The notes: generated by a model from the sequence alone, not told the origin. A DNA stretch of 64,000 nt from Neisseria macacae ATCC 33926 (GCF_022749495.1 NZ_CP094241.1:806001-870000); one strand, 5' to 3'; positions 36,187 to 45,349 are shown, counted from the stretch's first letter. Numbers and translations: made by a program.

Positions 36187-36900
36187 TCAAGCAATCAAAC
36201 GGATTTTCATGCCGTAACGCTTTTTGCCATGCCCCGAGACAAACTGCCCACCGCGCGCAGGCGATAAAAAGGCGTTGCCTTCGGCGGTAGGCTCTGCGCA
36301 GGTGTATTGTCCGTTTCGGTCGCTCCAAAGCGCGTAAACGGGCAGGTTTTGCGTTCGGATGTCGAGTTTCAGTCCGTCAAACGCAACATGTGTATCCGAC
36401 GGTGAAGCGACAAATTCCGTGTGTGCGATATAGTCGGCATCGTAGGGCACGCCGTTGAAATCGAATTGGGTGCCGACGGCGGGGAAATAGGGATGGAAAC
36501 CGGGTGAAGTGCGCACGGGCGCGTCGCCGTAATTGCAGACGGTCAGCGTGGCGACCGCTTCGTTTTCGTTCGGCAGGCTGTAATCCAGCAGCCATTCGAC
36601 GTTTTCATAGCCCTTTGCCGTGCTGATCAATCTCAAGCCGACATCCGATTCGTTTTGATAACGGATTTGCCAAGTAGAGGTTCTGCCGAAACCGTGTTGC
36701 GCCAAATGGTTTTTACTGTCCGGCCCGAACTGCGGCAGGCAGACGTGCATCCCGCCGCGTAATTTTGTATCAGTGCCGACTTGGACGCTGGTTTTCGGGA
36801 ATAACACTTCTCGACCGTGTAAAACCAAATTGTCCACATATGCGCCCAGGGTGTTTATCTGCATGGATGCGGAATGATTGCGTAAGATGATTTCAGGCAT
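36187..36900 (-). CDS. Aldose 1-epimerase family protein
   Basis: 237 aa beta-sandwich of the galactose mutarotase superfamily. TLGAYVDNLVLHGREVLFP at the N-terminus, GGMHVCLPQFGP (about residues 49-60), HGFGRTSTWQ (His about 69) and SPGFHPYFPAVG (about 137-147) with the second His are in the right order. Shorter than sugar-phosphate epimerases of the YeaD type (about 290 aa), but intact. Interconverts alpha and beta anomers of a sugar or sugar phosphate; the substrate is not evident. Confidence 0.85.
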   Translation of the reverse strand: MPEIILRNHSASMQINTLGAYVDNLVLHGREVLFPKTSVQVGTDTKLRGGMHVCLPQFGPDSKNHLAQHGFGRTSTWQIRYQNESDVGLRLISTAKGYENVEWLLDYSLPNENEAVATLTVCNYGDAPVRTSPGFHPYFPAVGTQFDFNGVPYDADYIAHTEFVASPSDTHVAFDGLKLDIRTQNLPVYALWSDRNGQYTCAEPTAEGNAFLSPARGGQFVSGHGKKRYGMKIRLIA

Positions 36901-37028
36901 AGTGATTTGTTCTTCAAGATATTTTAGATTTTGTAATATTCTAACGATTATACACGCGCCTTTCCCGATATGCAGACAGAAAATCCTTAATAAAAATCAA
37001 AAAAATGCTAAAATACCCGTCATCTTCC

Positions 37029-37071
37029 AAGGTCGTCTGAAAGGCGTTCAACCACTTTTCAGACGACCTTC
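37029..37071 (+). terminator. Inverted DUS pair upstream of dnaX
   Basis: AAGGTCGTCTGAAAGG and TTTTCAGACGACCTT, 28 bases before the dnaX start. Confidence 0.6.
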
Positions 37072-37098
37072 CGATTTATTTCCAGCAGAGAAAACCTT

Positions 37099-39276
37099 AT
37101 GGCTTATCAAGTTCTTGCCCGCAAATGGCGTCCGAAAACCTTTGCCGACTTAGTCGGTCAGGAACACGTCGTCAAAGCCTTGCGCAACGCGCTGGACGAA
37201 GGCCGCCTGCACCATGCCTACCTGCTGACCGGTACGCGCGGGGTCGGGAAAACCACCATTGCCCGTATTCTGGCGAAAAGCCTGAACTGTGAAAACGCGC
37301 AACACGGCGAGCCTTGCGGCGTGTGCCAAAGCTGTACGCAAATCGACACCGGACGCTACGTCGACCTGCTGGAAATCGACGCCGCCTCCAACACCGGCAT
37401 CGACAACATCCGCGAAGTACTGGAAAACGCCCAATACGCGCCGACCGCCGGCAAATACAAAGTCTATATCATCGACGAAGTGCATATGCTCTCCAAAAGC
37501 GCGTTCAACGCCATGCTGAAAACGCTGGAAGAGCCGCCCGAACACGTCAAATTCATCCTTGCGACCACCGATCCGCACAAAGTCCCCATTACCGTTTTGA
37601 GCCGCTGCCTGCAATTTGTCTTGCGCAACATGACTTCGCAACAGGTTGCCGACCACCTTGCCCATGTTTTAAACAACGAAAACATCGCCTACGAACCTGC
37701 CGCCCTGCAACTCTTAGGCCGTGCCGCCGCAGGCTCGATGCGCGATGCCCTGAGCCTGCTCGACCAAGCCATCGCCATGGGTTCGGGCAGCGTTGCCGAA
37801 CAAGACGTCCGCCAAATGATTGGCGCGGTGGACAAGCAATATCTGTACGAACTGCTGGCGGGTATCGTCAACCAGGACGGCGAAGCCCTGCTGGCGAAAG
37901 CGCAGGAAATGGCGGCGCGCGCCATCGGCTTTGACAGCGCGTTGAGCGAACTTGCCATGCTGTTGCAACGCCTCGCCTTGATACAGGCGGTTCCTTCCGC
38001 TTTGGCACACGACGACCCTGAGCGCGAAACCCTGTTGCAACTGAGTCAGGCACTCAGCGGCGAACAAATCCAGCTTTATTATCAATGTGCTATCCATGGC
38101 AAACAGGATTTGAGCCTTGCGCCCGACGAATACGCCGGCTTCGTCATGACCCTGCTGCGTATGCTTGCGTTTGCGCCGCTGGCAGCGGATGCGCACGACG
38201 TTGGCGGACATATTGAAAATACCGAGCTGCATTCTGCCGAAACGGGTGTTCATACCGCAAAAAAGCCTTTACAACTTCCCCAGTCTGAAGCCGCCGAACC
38301 ACCCGTTCAGAAGACCCCCGCGCCTGCAACGTCGTCTGAAAACAAGGTTGCCGAACCGGTTTCGACTCAAGGAAACAACGACGTCCCACCTTGGGAAGAC
38401 ACGCCGAGCAAGGCAGAAACCGTAACAGAAACGCCTGCACAAACGGCGGATGCGAGCGTTCAGACGATCTCTGACGCAGCAGAGACAAACACACAGTCCG
38501 CAAACGAAGCAGAAACGCCGTTTCAGACGACCCCTCAAGACGAAACGTCGTCTGAAAATCAAGTTTCCGATAACGAGGCAGCAAACAACGAAACCGATAT
38601 TTCCTTGCCTGAGACGTCGTCTGAAAACCCCATTCAGACGACCCCGATTGAAGAAGCCGTGGATGCAGAATCGTTTGCGCATGAAGCTTCCGCAGAGCCT
38701 TTCTACGATTACGGTTCGCCCGAGCATGACTACCCCGTAGCGGATAGCGCGGAAATGCCCCCGCCGCCGGATTGGGAACACGCCGTCCCTGCCGATACGG
38801 CAGAAGCAGAATCGGAAGCCGAAGAAGACGGTGATGAAGAAGACACGCAGTTCGCTCCGCTGCCCGAGTTCTCTACCGAAAACTGGGCGGCAATCGTCCG
38901 ACATTTCGCCCGCAAGCTCGGCGCCGCGCAAATGCTGGCGCAACACGCCGCATGGACGCACTACGACGCAGGCAGCCATCTGATGATGCTGTCGATGACC
39001 GACGAAGCCCGCGCCACCGCCAACAAAGAGCGGCTCGACAAAATCAAAAACACGCTTGCCGAAGCCTACGGCCTTCCGTTGAAATTGCAAACCGAACCGT
39101 GGCGCGACGACGCAGGCTGGGAAACCCCGACCATGCGCCGCCAACGCCTCCAGCTCGAAGGCAGGCAGCAGGCACAGGATTTGCTCGAAGCCGACGAAAC
39201 CGCGCGTCAGGTTTTAAAAGTTTTCGAAGCCCAATGGCAGCCCGATTCTTTGGAACTGGCGGAGCAGGCGGAATAA
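37099..39276 (+). CDS. dnaX: DNA polymerase III subunit gamma/tau
   Basis: 725 aa clamp-loader ATPase. Walker A GTRGVGKTT (residues 45-53), zinc cysteines in LNCENAQHGEPCGVCQSC (63-79), Walker B IIDEVHML (about 124-131), sensor LATTDPHKVP and SRCLQF. Residues about 395-585 form an acidic, Pro/Thr/Glu-rich disordered linker, then the tau C-terminal domain (NWAAIVRHFARKL onward). Six DUS or near-DUS cores fall in 38331-38642 and encode repeated SSEN and QTT peptides. No convincing programmed frameshift site was seen. Confidence 0.95.
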   Translation: MAYQVLARKWRPKTFADLVGQEHVVKALRNALDEGRLHHAYLLTGTRGVGKTTIARILAKSLNCENAQHGEPCGVCQSCTQIDTGRYVDLLEIDAASNTGIDNIREVLENAQYAPTAGKYKVYIIDEVHMLSKSAFNAMLKTLEEPPEHVKFILATTDPHKVPITVLSRCLQFVLRNMTSQQVADHLAHVLNNENIAYEPAALQLLGRAAAGSMRDALSLLDQAIAMGSGSVAEQDVRQMIGAVDKQYLYELLAGIVNQDGEALLAKAQEMAARAIGFDSALSELAMLLQRLALIQAVPSALAHDDPERETLLQLSQALSGEQIQLYYQCAIHGKQDLSLAPDEYAGFVMTLLRMLAFAPLAADAHDVGGHIENTELHSAETGVHTAKKPLQLPQSEAAEPPVQKTPAPATSSENKVAEPVSTQGNNDVPPWEDTPSKAETVTETPAQTADASVQTISDAAETNTQSANEAETPFQTTPQDETSSENQVSDNEAANNETDISLPETSSENPIQTTPIEEAVDAESFAHEASAEPFYDYGSPEHDYPVADSAEMPPPPDWEHAVPADTAEAESEAEEDGDEEDTQFAPLPEFSTENWAAIVRHFARKLGAAQMLAQHAAWTHYDAGSHLMMLSMTDEARATANKERLDKIKNTLAEAYGLPLKLQTEPWRDDAGWETPTMRRQRLQLEGRQQAQDLLEADETARQVLKVFEAQWQPDSLELAEQAE

Positions 39277-39320
39277 TGGCAATCGGGAATTTCCGTTTCC
39301 CTTCGGATACATAAACATTC

Positions 39321-39361
39321 AAGTCGTCTGAAAACCGTCAACCCGCTTTCAGACGACCCTT
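39321..39361 (+). terminator. Inverted DUS pair after dnaX
   Basis: AAGTCGTCTGAAAACC and GCTTTCAGACGACCCTT; short T run. Confidence 0.6.
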
Positions 39362-39417
39362 CACACCAAACGGTATGACCCCATAACCTTAACGATTCAA
39401 CCACAGGAGTTTTAAAT

Positions 39418-39753
39418 ATGTTCGGAAAAGCCGGATTAGGCGGCCTGATGAAACAGGCGCAGCAAATGCAGGAAAACATGAAAAAAGCGCAAGCGAAACT
39501 TGCCGAGACCGAAGTAGAAGGCGAAGCAGGCAACGGCTTGGTTAAAGTCGTGATGACCTGCGCCCACGTCGTGCGCAAACTCGAAATCAGCCCCGACCTG
39601 ATTCAAGAAGCCGCAGACGACAAAGAAATGCTCGAAGATTTGGTGCTCGCCGCCATCAACGCCGCTTCTGAAAAAGCCGAAGAAACCACCAACAAAACCA
39701 TGGGCGCATTTACCCAAGGCCTGCCCGCAGGCATGGGCGACTTCTTCCGCTAA
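39418..39753 (+). CDS. YbaB/EbfC nucleoid-associated protein
   Basis: 111 aa. [20 protein letters not shown] at the start and [21 protein letters not shown] in the middle are diagnostic. Dimeric DNA-binding protein encoded next to dnaX in most bacteria, as here. ATG preceded by AGGAG. Confidence 0.95.
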   Translation: MFGKAGLGGLMKQAQQMQENMKKAQAKLAETEVEGEAGNGLVKVVMTCAHVVRKLEISPDLIQEAADDKEMLEDLVLAAINAASEKAEETTNKTMGAFTQGLPAGMGDFFR

Positions 39754-39773
39754 ACCCGCGCCGCAAAGCAAAT

Positions 39774-39815
39774 AAAGGTCGTCTGAAACGCCAAAAAGCA
39801 GTTTCAGACGACCTT
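39774..39815 (+). terminator. Inverted DUS pair
   Basis: AAAGGTCGTCTGAAACG and AGTTTCAGACGACCTT. Confidence 0.75.
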
Positions 39816-39943
39816 CGGATTATCTGTTTTGCGGATTGAAATCAACATATCGGCAGTCATTCCGCCGCAGGCATATTGAATGCGCCATTGCATTCAAACC
39901 CGCTCAATCAAGATTAAAAACCAACCGATACACCAAACAAAAA

Positions 39944-40510
39944 ATGAAACCGTCCCTTCCCATCCGCTCACTTCTTTTAAGCTGTGTGTTCGCCGCAGCA
40001 AGCGCAAACAGCCTTGCCGCCGCAACCGTCATTACTTCTCCGGACAAACAGTTCAGCGTCAGAAAAGTCTGCAACCATAAAACTCAAGAATGCTCTTTCT
40101 TTGCAAGCAAAAAAGCCATTGCAAAAAATCTTCCCGAAGACAGGACGAGCTATGAATGGCTTGGCAATACCTTTGCATTAAGGATCAGCTTCGGATCGTA
40201 TGATTCCTACACCACCTTCGCCGACCGTACCCACAAGCCTCATACGCTTTCTTCCGTCATCGCCACCGACAGCAAAACGCAATGCGCCGTGACCGCAGGT
40301 TATAAAGGCGTGTCTTTCTACTCGCTGTTCCATGAAAAACCGGTCAAATTCATTTCCGCAAAAGACAAAAAATTCGGCTTCATCCAAGATGTCGCCACGT
40401 TGGAATCCGTCGTCGAGGCAGAATTCAAAGGCAAGAAAGTCCGCATGACCTATATGAACAAAGCCGAACGCGATGTCTCGGTCGTTTTGGACAATCCGTG
40501 TGTGAAATGA
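39944..40510 (+). CDS. Periplasmic protein of unknown function
   Basis: 188 aa from ATG 39944; the frame is open upstream but only the 39944 start gives a signal peptide (SLLLSCVFAAASANSLA, cut before ATVITSP). The mature part has two close cysteines (KVCNHKTQECSFF, about residues 43 and 50) and one near the C-terminus. Beta-rich. Not recognised. Confidence 0.7.
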   Translation: MKPSLPIRSLLLSCVFAAASANSLAAATVITSPDKQFSVRKVCNHKTQECSFFASKKAIAKNLPEDRTSYEWLGNTFALRISFGSYDSYTTFADRTHKPHTLSSVIATDSKTQCAVTAGYKGVSFYSLFHEKPVKFISAKDKKFGFIQDVATLESVVEAEFKGKKVRMTYMNKAERDVSVVLDNPCVK

Positions 40511-40563
40511 TGTGCCAAGTTTGATGGACAAGGTCGTCTGAAAAGATGCCGTTCATTCAAAAG

Positions 40564-40607
40564 CAAAACAGCCCGAAACCTGACTGAAAAAAGGTTTCGG
40601 GCTGTTT
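40564..40607. terminator. Bidirectional terminator
   Basis: AAAACAGCCCGAAACCT, 10-base loop, AGGTTTCGGGCTGTTT: a 15-16 bp stem with T on both sides, between two converging genes. A single DUS lies just before it. Confidence 0.88.
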
Positions 40608-40671
40608 GCGCCTGTTTGGCAAACCGAAGCGGGTAGGGCACAAGGCGTGCCGGTTGGGCGGATTGTTTCTT

Positions 40672-41715
40672 TTAGCGTTTGGGCGAGAGCTGGTCCACCA
40701 AGCCGCCGTCGGCAAAATATTTCTTCATGATTTCTGGCCATGTGCCGAATTTTTCATTCGGATTGAACGTTTCGATATCCGGAAAATCAGCTTTGTGTGC
40801 GGCGAGGACTTCGCTGTCGCGCGGACGCAGATACAATTTGGCGGCAAGCTCTTGGGCGGGTTTGCTCCAAAGGTAGGACAGATATTCCTGCGCCGCCTGC
40901 TGCGTACCTTTTTTATCCGCCACGCTGTCCACGACGGCAACCGGCGTTTCCGACAAAATCGTGTAGCTCGGATAAACAATCTCAAATTGATCTTGAGTCA
41001 GTTTTTTGCTGACATGATTCGCCTCGTTTTCAAAAGTAATCAAAACATCGCCGATATTGCGCTGACTGAACGTCGTCGTTGCCGCCCTGCCGCCGCTTTC
41101 AAATACCGGCGTGTTTTTCAGTAAGGCAGCGACAAATTCTTTGGTTTTGCTTTCATCTCCGCCAAACGCCTTCAAACCGTAGCCGTATGCGCCCAAAAAG
41201 GCATAGCGGCCGTTGCCCGTGGTTTTCGGGTTGGCGAGTACGATTTTTACCCCGTCTTTGGTCAAATCGTTCCAATCCTTGATTTGCTTCGGATTGCCTT
41301 TGCGGACGAGGAAAACTGTCGTGCTGGTGTAAGGCACGGCATGGTCGGGCAGGCGTTTTGCCCAGTCGGATTTGACCAAGCCTTTTTGTTCGAGCAGCTC
41401 GATGTCGGAAGTCTGATTCATGGTCACCACGTCCGCCGCCAAACCGTTCGCCACAGATAAAGCCTGCTTGCTGGAGCCGCCGTGAGACTGCTGGATTTCA
41501 ATAGACTCGCCATGATGCTTTGCCTGATATTCTTTAATAAATAACGGGTTATATTCTTTGTAAAAATCCCGTGCCACATCATAAGACACATTTAAAAGCG
41601 TAATGCCCTTGCCGTTTGCCACCGGCGCAGCCGCCTTGTCGGCAGCCTGTTCGGATTTGGGCGAGCAGGCGGAAAGAGCAATGACGGCAGCCAGCGACAG
41701 TATGCGGATATTCAT
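40672..41715 (-). CDS. sbp: Sulfate-binding lipoprotein
   Basis: 347 aa. Lipoprotein signal MNIRILSLAAVIALSAC with Cys17. Substrate-binding component of a sulfate/thiosulfate ABC importer: TLLNVSYDVARDFYKEYN, QQSHGGSSKQALSVANGLAADVVTMNQ and the later AYGYGLKAFGG and GGRAATTTFSQRNIGDVLITFENEA are typical of Sbp/CysP. No permease or ATPase genes are next to it; in Neisseria sbp often stands alone. Confidence 0.93.
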   Translation of the reverse strand: MNIRILSLAAVIALSACSPKSEQAADKAAAPVANGKGITLLNVSYDVARDFYKEYNPLFIKEYQAKHHGESIEIQQSHGGSSKQALSVANGLAADVVTMNQTSDIELLEQKGLVKSDWAKRLPDHAVPYTSTTVFLVRKGNPKQIKDWNDLTKDGVKIVLANPKTTGNGRYAFLGAYGYGLKAFGGDESKTKEFVAALLKNTPVFESGGRAATTTFSQRNIGDVLITFENEANHVSKKLTQDQFEIVYPSYTILSETPVAVVDSVADKKGTQQAAQEYLSYLWSKPAQELAAKLYLRPRDSEVLAAHKADFPDIETFNPNEKFGTWPEIMKKYFADGGLVDQLSPKR

Positions 41716-41874
41716 TCGACACTCCTGAAAAATTCGGAAAACAATTCGCCCGATTCATTGCCGATAAGGACGTAACGCACCAAGCATGAACAGGCAGTGA
41801 TTACAAAGCACTTTATCTCGAAAGAATAAAAAGCGGAAATAATGTTTGCTTCGGCGGATATCAATTTTGGTTAT

Positions 41875-41912
41875 AAGGTCGTCTGAAAAGCAGGCTTCAT
41901 TTTCAGACGACC
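41875..41912. repeat. Inverted DUS pair
   Basis: AAGGTCGTCTGAAAAG and TTTTCAGACGACC upstream of sbp; no T run. Confidence 0.6.
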
Positions 41913-41939
41913 ACCGCCGAGACGGAATCTTGTTTTGAT

Positions 41940-42007
41940 TATAGTGGATTAACTTTAAACCAGTACGGCGTTACCTCGCCTTGTTCTGATTTAGTTAATC
42001 CACTATA
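41940..42007. repeat. Correia element, short form, 68 bp
   Basis: TATAGTGGATTAACTTTAAA and GTTAATCCACTATA with most of the interior deleted. Confidence 0.85.
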
Positions 42008-42023
42008 TCCGGCGAAAACGTAA

Positions 42024-42091
42024 AAAAAGGTCGTCTGAAAACGGCTGATTCGGTTCTATATGAACCGGAATCCGTTTTCAGACGACCTTTT
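42024..42091 (-). terminator. Long DUS hairpin after copper-chaperone gene
   Basis: AAAGGTCGTCTGAAAACGG and CCGTTTTCAGACGACCTTT, extended inward by CGGTTC/GAACCG; T on both sides. Serves the minus-strand gene ending at 42101. Confidence 0.8.
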
Positions 42092-42100
42092 CGCAAGCAA

Positions 42101-42310
42101 TCACAAAGCCGCGTCGTATCCGCCGTCTTCCACAGCGTCAATCAACGCCGCCGCATTGGTTTTCGCCGGATCGAATTCAATAACGGCATTTTTGTTTTCC
42201 AAACTGACTTCGGCTTTGGCTACGCCGTCGATACCGGTCAAAATGCGGGTAACACTTTTGACGCAACCGCCGCAAGTCATCCCGTCGATATGAAGCGTGA
42301 GGGTTTCCAT
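42101..42310 (-). CDS. Heavy-metal-associated domain protein, CopZ-like
   Basis: 69 aa from ATG 42310, which has GAAAGGAAA in front. Single HMA domain with the metal-binding GMTCGGCV (about residues 9-16) and the following SVTRILTGIDGV; FDPAKTNAAALIDAVEDGGYDA ends the ferredoxin-like fold. Cytosolic copper(I) chaperone is the likely role; the copper P-type ATPase in this window (49037) is a plausible but unlinked client. Confidence 0.9.
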   Translation of the reverse strand: METLTLHIDGMTCGGCVKSVTRILTGIDGVAKAEVSLENKNAVIEFDPAKTNAAALIDAVEDGGYDAAL

Positions 42311-42445
42311 AGGGTTTCCTTTCTGTGGGCAAATATCGTGAAATCCGACAAACTGCTGCAACACTTCAACGCAAACGATGCGCCCAAATGTCGAAACCTA
42401 AATGCTTGCAGGATTTCATCCTAGATTGTAGAAAATATCCAAGAC

Positions 42446-42476
42446 AGTACTGTAAACCCTCAAGAGGCAAAGTCAA
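42446..42476 (-). promoter_or_regulatory. Possible MerR/CueR-type promoter of CopZ-like gene
   Basis: On the minus strand TTGACT (42476-42471), a 19-base spacer with the dyad CCTC-TT-GAGG, then a weak -10 (AGTACT, 42451-42446). The 19-base spacer and the TTGAC-x-TT-xCC-xCTTG-xGG layout resemble copper-regulated CueR promoters. The -10 box is poor, and the gene start is 136 bases downstream. Confidence 0.4.
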
Positions 42477-42533
42477 GCGGGTCGTCTGAAAAAAGCCGTA
42501 CGCTACTGCTGCCGTGCCGCAGCGGCAGGCAAA

Positions 42534-42690
42534 TATAGTGGATTAACTTTAAACCAGTACGGCGTTGCCTCGCCTTAGCTCAAAGAGAACGATTCTCTAA
42601 GGTGCTGAAGCACCAAGTGAATCGGTTCCGTACTATCTGTACTGTCTGCGGCTTCGTCGCCTTGTCCTGATTTAAATTTAATCCACTATA
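42534..42690. repeat. Correia element, 157 bp
   Basis: TATAGTGGATTAACTTTAAA to TTTAATCCACTATA with the long-form insert. The whole stretch 42311-43126 has no gene; it holds three repeats/DUS pairs. Confidence 0.9.
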
Positions 42691-42782
42691 ATATGCTGCC
42701 AAACAGTTTAAAAGGTTGGGTAAATGAGCGCAGCTAGAGCGAGCCGCAGGCGTAAAGCCCCAAAACACCGAAACTTCAAACC

Positions 42783-42827
42783 AAAGGTCGTCTGAAAACA
42801 AGCGTGAAGCATTTTCAGACGACCTTT
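42783..42827. repeat. Inverted DUS pair
   Basis: CAAAGGTCGTCTGAAAAC and ATTTTCAGACGACCTTT; hairpin with short T run in a gene-free stretch. Confidence 0.65.
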
Positions 42828-42890
42828 CTTATGGGAAGCGGTGTGTTTTTAGGGTTTCGTTCGAGGATGGTTTCAGGGGTTGCCGAATTT

Positions 42891-42997
42891 TATAGTGGAT
42901 TAAAATAAAAATGAGACAAGGCGGCAACGCCCGCCGTGTACGGGTAGTACATAAGGGCGTTGGCAACGCCGTATCATTGCAATTTTAATCCACTATA
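42891..42997. repeat. Correia-type element, second family, 107 bp
   Basis: Same sequence class as 9411-9517 and 22452-22558 (interior ACGGGTAGTACATAAGGGCG). Confidence 0.88.
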
Positions 42998-43126
42998 TTG
43001 AAACTCAAAGGCTTCGTTTGAATAGGTTTGTCGGCTGTATCGGGTGTCCGTCTGGATGTTTCGGACCGGATTGTGTTTGGGAACGGGTATGCAGGTTTGT
43101 ACGGATGGGTGTTTGATGCGTTCGGG

Positions 43127-43696
43127 TCAGATTTTGGCTTCCAGCATCGGTTTTAAGGCTTCCCAAGCCTGCGGCAGTTCTGTGAAGCCGTCGGATGCCA
43201 TCAGGTGTCCGCCTTGGGCGATGTGGGTGACGGGGCTTTTGAGTTTGTCCGCCATGTCCAGGGTCAGTTCGGGCGGGACGTGGGTGTCGTCGTCGGAGAC
43301 GATGCAGTGTTTGGGCATTTGGATTTTGCGCAGGATGTCGAATTCGGGCGCGGCGCCTTTGATGTAGGCGTCAAGGGCGGGCAGCGGGGGCAGGGGGGCG
43401 GCGAATCCCGCCGCCAGTACCAAGCCGCCGATTTTTTCGGGCTGCTGACGGCTGAGGAAGTGCAGAAGGGTGATGCAGCCTAGGCTGTGTCCGACTAAAA
43501 AGGTGTTTTCGTCGGGCTTGCCGATGACTTGGTCGAGGGCGAACTGCCACGAGGAAACCGTCGGCCGTTCGGGATTGGGCATCGCCAGCGAGTCGGCTTG
43601 GAAGCCTGCGGCGCGGACTTGTGCCGAGAGCCAGTCAAACCAGTTACCGTGCGGATTGCCTTCAAAACCGTGTACGATAAAGACGCGTCGGGGCAT
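43127..43696 (-). CDS. Alpha/beta hydrolase, RBBP9/YdeN family
   Basis: 189 aa serine hydrolase. FIVHGFEGNPHGNWFDWL start (oxyanion region), nucleophile Ser in LVGHSLGCITLL (about residue 70), Asp in VSDDDTHVP (about 135) and His in QGGHLMASDGF (about 163) complete the triad. AAAGGAGT precedes the ATG. Substrate unknown. Confidence 0.88.
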   Translation of the reverse strand: MPRRVFIVHGFEGNPHGNWFDWLSAQVRAAGFQADSLAMPNPERPTVSSWQFALDQVIGKPDENTFLVGHSLGCITLLHFLSRQQPEKIGGLVLAAGFAAPLPPLPALDAYIKGAAPEFDILRKIQMPKHCIVSDDDTHVPPELTLDMADKLKSPVTHIAQGGHLMASDGFTELPQAWEALKPMLEAKI

Positions 43697-44009
43697 GTCG
43701 ATTACTCCTTTTCAGACGACCTGTCGGGTGTGTCGGTTTACTTATTATAACACTCATTGTTTGTTTCAGTTTTATCGTTATCCTGCGTATGGCGGGTAAA
43801 TGGGAATCGGGACGGGCGGTAAAACCGAAGGCAAAAAGGGGGATGGCGCGGATTTGGTGTTGGAATCAAGCGCTCGCTTTGGCGCTTGGGCGCGGGGCAT
43901 TGTTTGGTTAAAGTTCATGTGTGATGCAAATAGTTTTTTTAGATTTGTATCAATAAAAGGTCGTCTGAAATCGGTTTCAGACGACCTTGGGCAGGGAAAC
44001 ATTCAGATA
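43697..44009. other. Gene-free spacer with DUS hairpin
   Basis: An inverted DUS pair (AAAAGGTCGTCTGAAATC and TTTCAGACGACCTT) lies at 43955-43988. The rest shows no gene or clear signal. Confidence 0.5.
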
Positions 44010-44116
44010 TATAGTGGATTAAATTTAAATCAGGACAAGGCGACGAAGCCGCAGACAGTACAGATAGTACGGCAAGGCGAGGTAACGCCGTCCTGGTTTA
44101 AAGTTAATCCACTATA
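44010..44116. repeat. Correia element, 107 bp
   Basis: TATAGTGGATTAAATTTAAA to AAGTTAATCCACTATA. It ends 40 bases after the cysD stop, where cysN would be expected. Confidence 0.9.
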
Positions 44117-44155
44117 AATATTGTGAATGCCGCGGGTTTGGTCGGATTGCTCCGC

Positions 44156-45070
44156 TTAAAAATAACCCGCCTTTTTACGCTCTTCCATCGCTGCTTCGGA
44201 CACGCGGTCGTCCATGCGCGTGGCGCTGCGCTCGGAGATGGTTGCCGCCGCGGTTTCGGCGATGATGTCTTCGGGCGTGGCGGCAGTGCTGGCTACGGGG
44301 CAGGTGCAGGAAATGTCGCCGACGGTGCGGAAGCGCACGTCGCGGATTTGTGAAACTTCGCCTTCGCGTTTCGGCGTCAACGGGGTAACGGGGACGAGCA
44401 GCCCGCTGCGTTCGACGACTTCGCGTTTGTGGCTGTAATAAATCGGCGGCAGCGCGAGGTTTTCGCGGGCGATGTATTGCCAGATGTCGAGTTCCGTCCA
44501 GTTTGAAATGGGGAACACGCGCATGTTTTCGCCGCTAAAGAGCCGCGTATTGTAGAGCGACCAGAGTTCGGGACGCTGGCTTTTCGGGTCCCATTGTCCG
44601 AATTCATCGCGGAACGAGAAAATCCGCTCTTTCGCCCGCGCTTTTTCCTCATCGCGCCGCGCGCCGCCCATCAGTGCGTCAAAGCCTTGTTCTTCAATGG
44701 TTTCCACCAGCGTTACCGCCTGCGCGGCGTTGCGCGAATCGGTTTCGCGGCGCAGGACGACCGTGCCTTTTTTGATGGAATCTTCGACGCTGCCGACTAC
44801 CAGTTGCACGCCCGTGCGTGCGACGGTTTCATCGCGGAACTGAATCACTTCGGGGTAATTGTGCCCCGTATCGACGTGCAGCAGCTTGAACGGCAGCTTG
44901 AGCGGGCGGCCTTCGAGTTTGAACGCTTTGACCGCCAGCGCCAGCAAAACGACGGAATCTTTGCCGCCGGAAAACAGCAGCGCGGGATTTTTCGCCTCGG
45001 CGACGACTTCGCGGATGATGTAGATGGATTCGGCTTCGAGCCAGTCTAGGTGGTGGTTTTGAATAGACAT
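44156..45070 (-). CDS. cysD: Sulfate adenylyltransferase subunit 2
   Basis: 304 aa, full length. Catalytic half of ATP sulfurylase (sulfate plus ATP to adenosine 5'-phosphosulfate). PP-loop LFSGGKDSVVLL (residues 32-43), HVDTGHNYPEVIQFRD (about 69-84), GGARRDEEKARAKERIFSFR and the conserved C-terminus (RFRTVGDISCTCPV, DRVSEAAMEERKKAGYF). It needs the GTPase subunit CysN, normally the next gene; cysN is not downstream here, where a Correia element lies instead. Divergent from cysG. Confidence 0.95.
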   Translation of the reverse strand: MSIQNHHLDWLEAESIYIIREVVAEAKNPALLFSGGKDSVVLLALAVKAFKLEGRPLKLPFKLLHVDTGHNYPEVIQFRDETVARTGVQLVVGSVEDSIKKGTVVLRRETDSRNAAQAVTLVETIEEQGFDALMGGARRDEEKARAKERIFSFRDEFGQWDPKSQRPELWSLYNTRLFSGENMRVFPISNWTELDIWQYIARENLALPPIYYSHKREVVERSGLLVPVTPLTPKREGEVSQIRDVRFRTVGDISCTCPVASTAATPEDIIAETAAATISERSATRMDDRVSEAAMEERKKAGYF

Positions 45071-45242
45071 ATTGTTCTCTTTAGCAAAACTCGGATAGGC
45101 GGTACTCTAAAGAGGTCGTCTGAAAAACGGAAAGAATGGTTTGTTTGAAGCAAAGATGATTTCGTTATATTGGCGGGGTCGTCTGAAAAGGGATTGGCGT
45201 TTTCAGACGATCCCTTTGCCGCGCGGCAACGGAAACGGCACA

Positions 45243-45349
45243 TATAGTGGATTAACTTTAAACCAGTACGGCGTTGCCTCGCCTTGCCGTACTATCTGCA
45301 CTGTCTGCGGCTTCGTCGCCTTGTCCTGATTTAAATTTAATCCACCATA
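45243..45349. repeat. Correia element between cysD and cysG
   Basis: TATAGTGGATTAACTTTAAA to TTTAATCCACCATA (one change in the right end). The 376-base divergent spacer also holds an imperfect DUS pair at about 45176-45213. Confidence 0.88.

Noticed and set aside
37099..39276. Programmed frameshift in dnaX producing gamma
   Set aside because: No A-AAA-AAG type slippery site with a following hairpin was found in the expected region, so only tau is supported.
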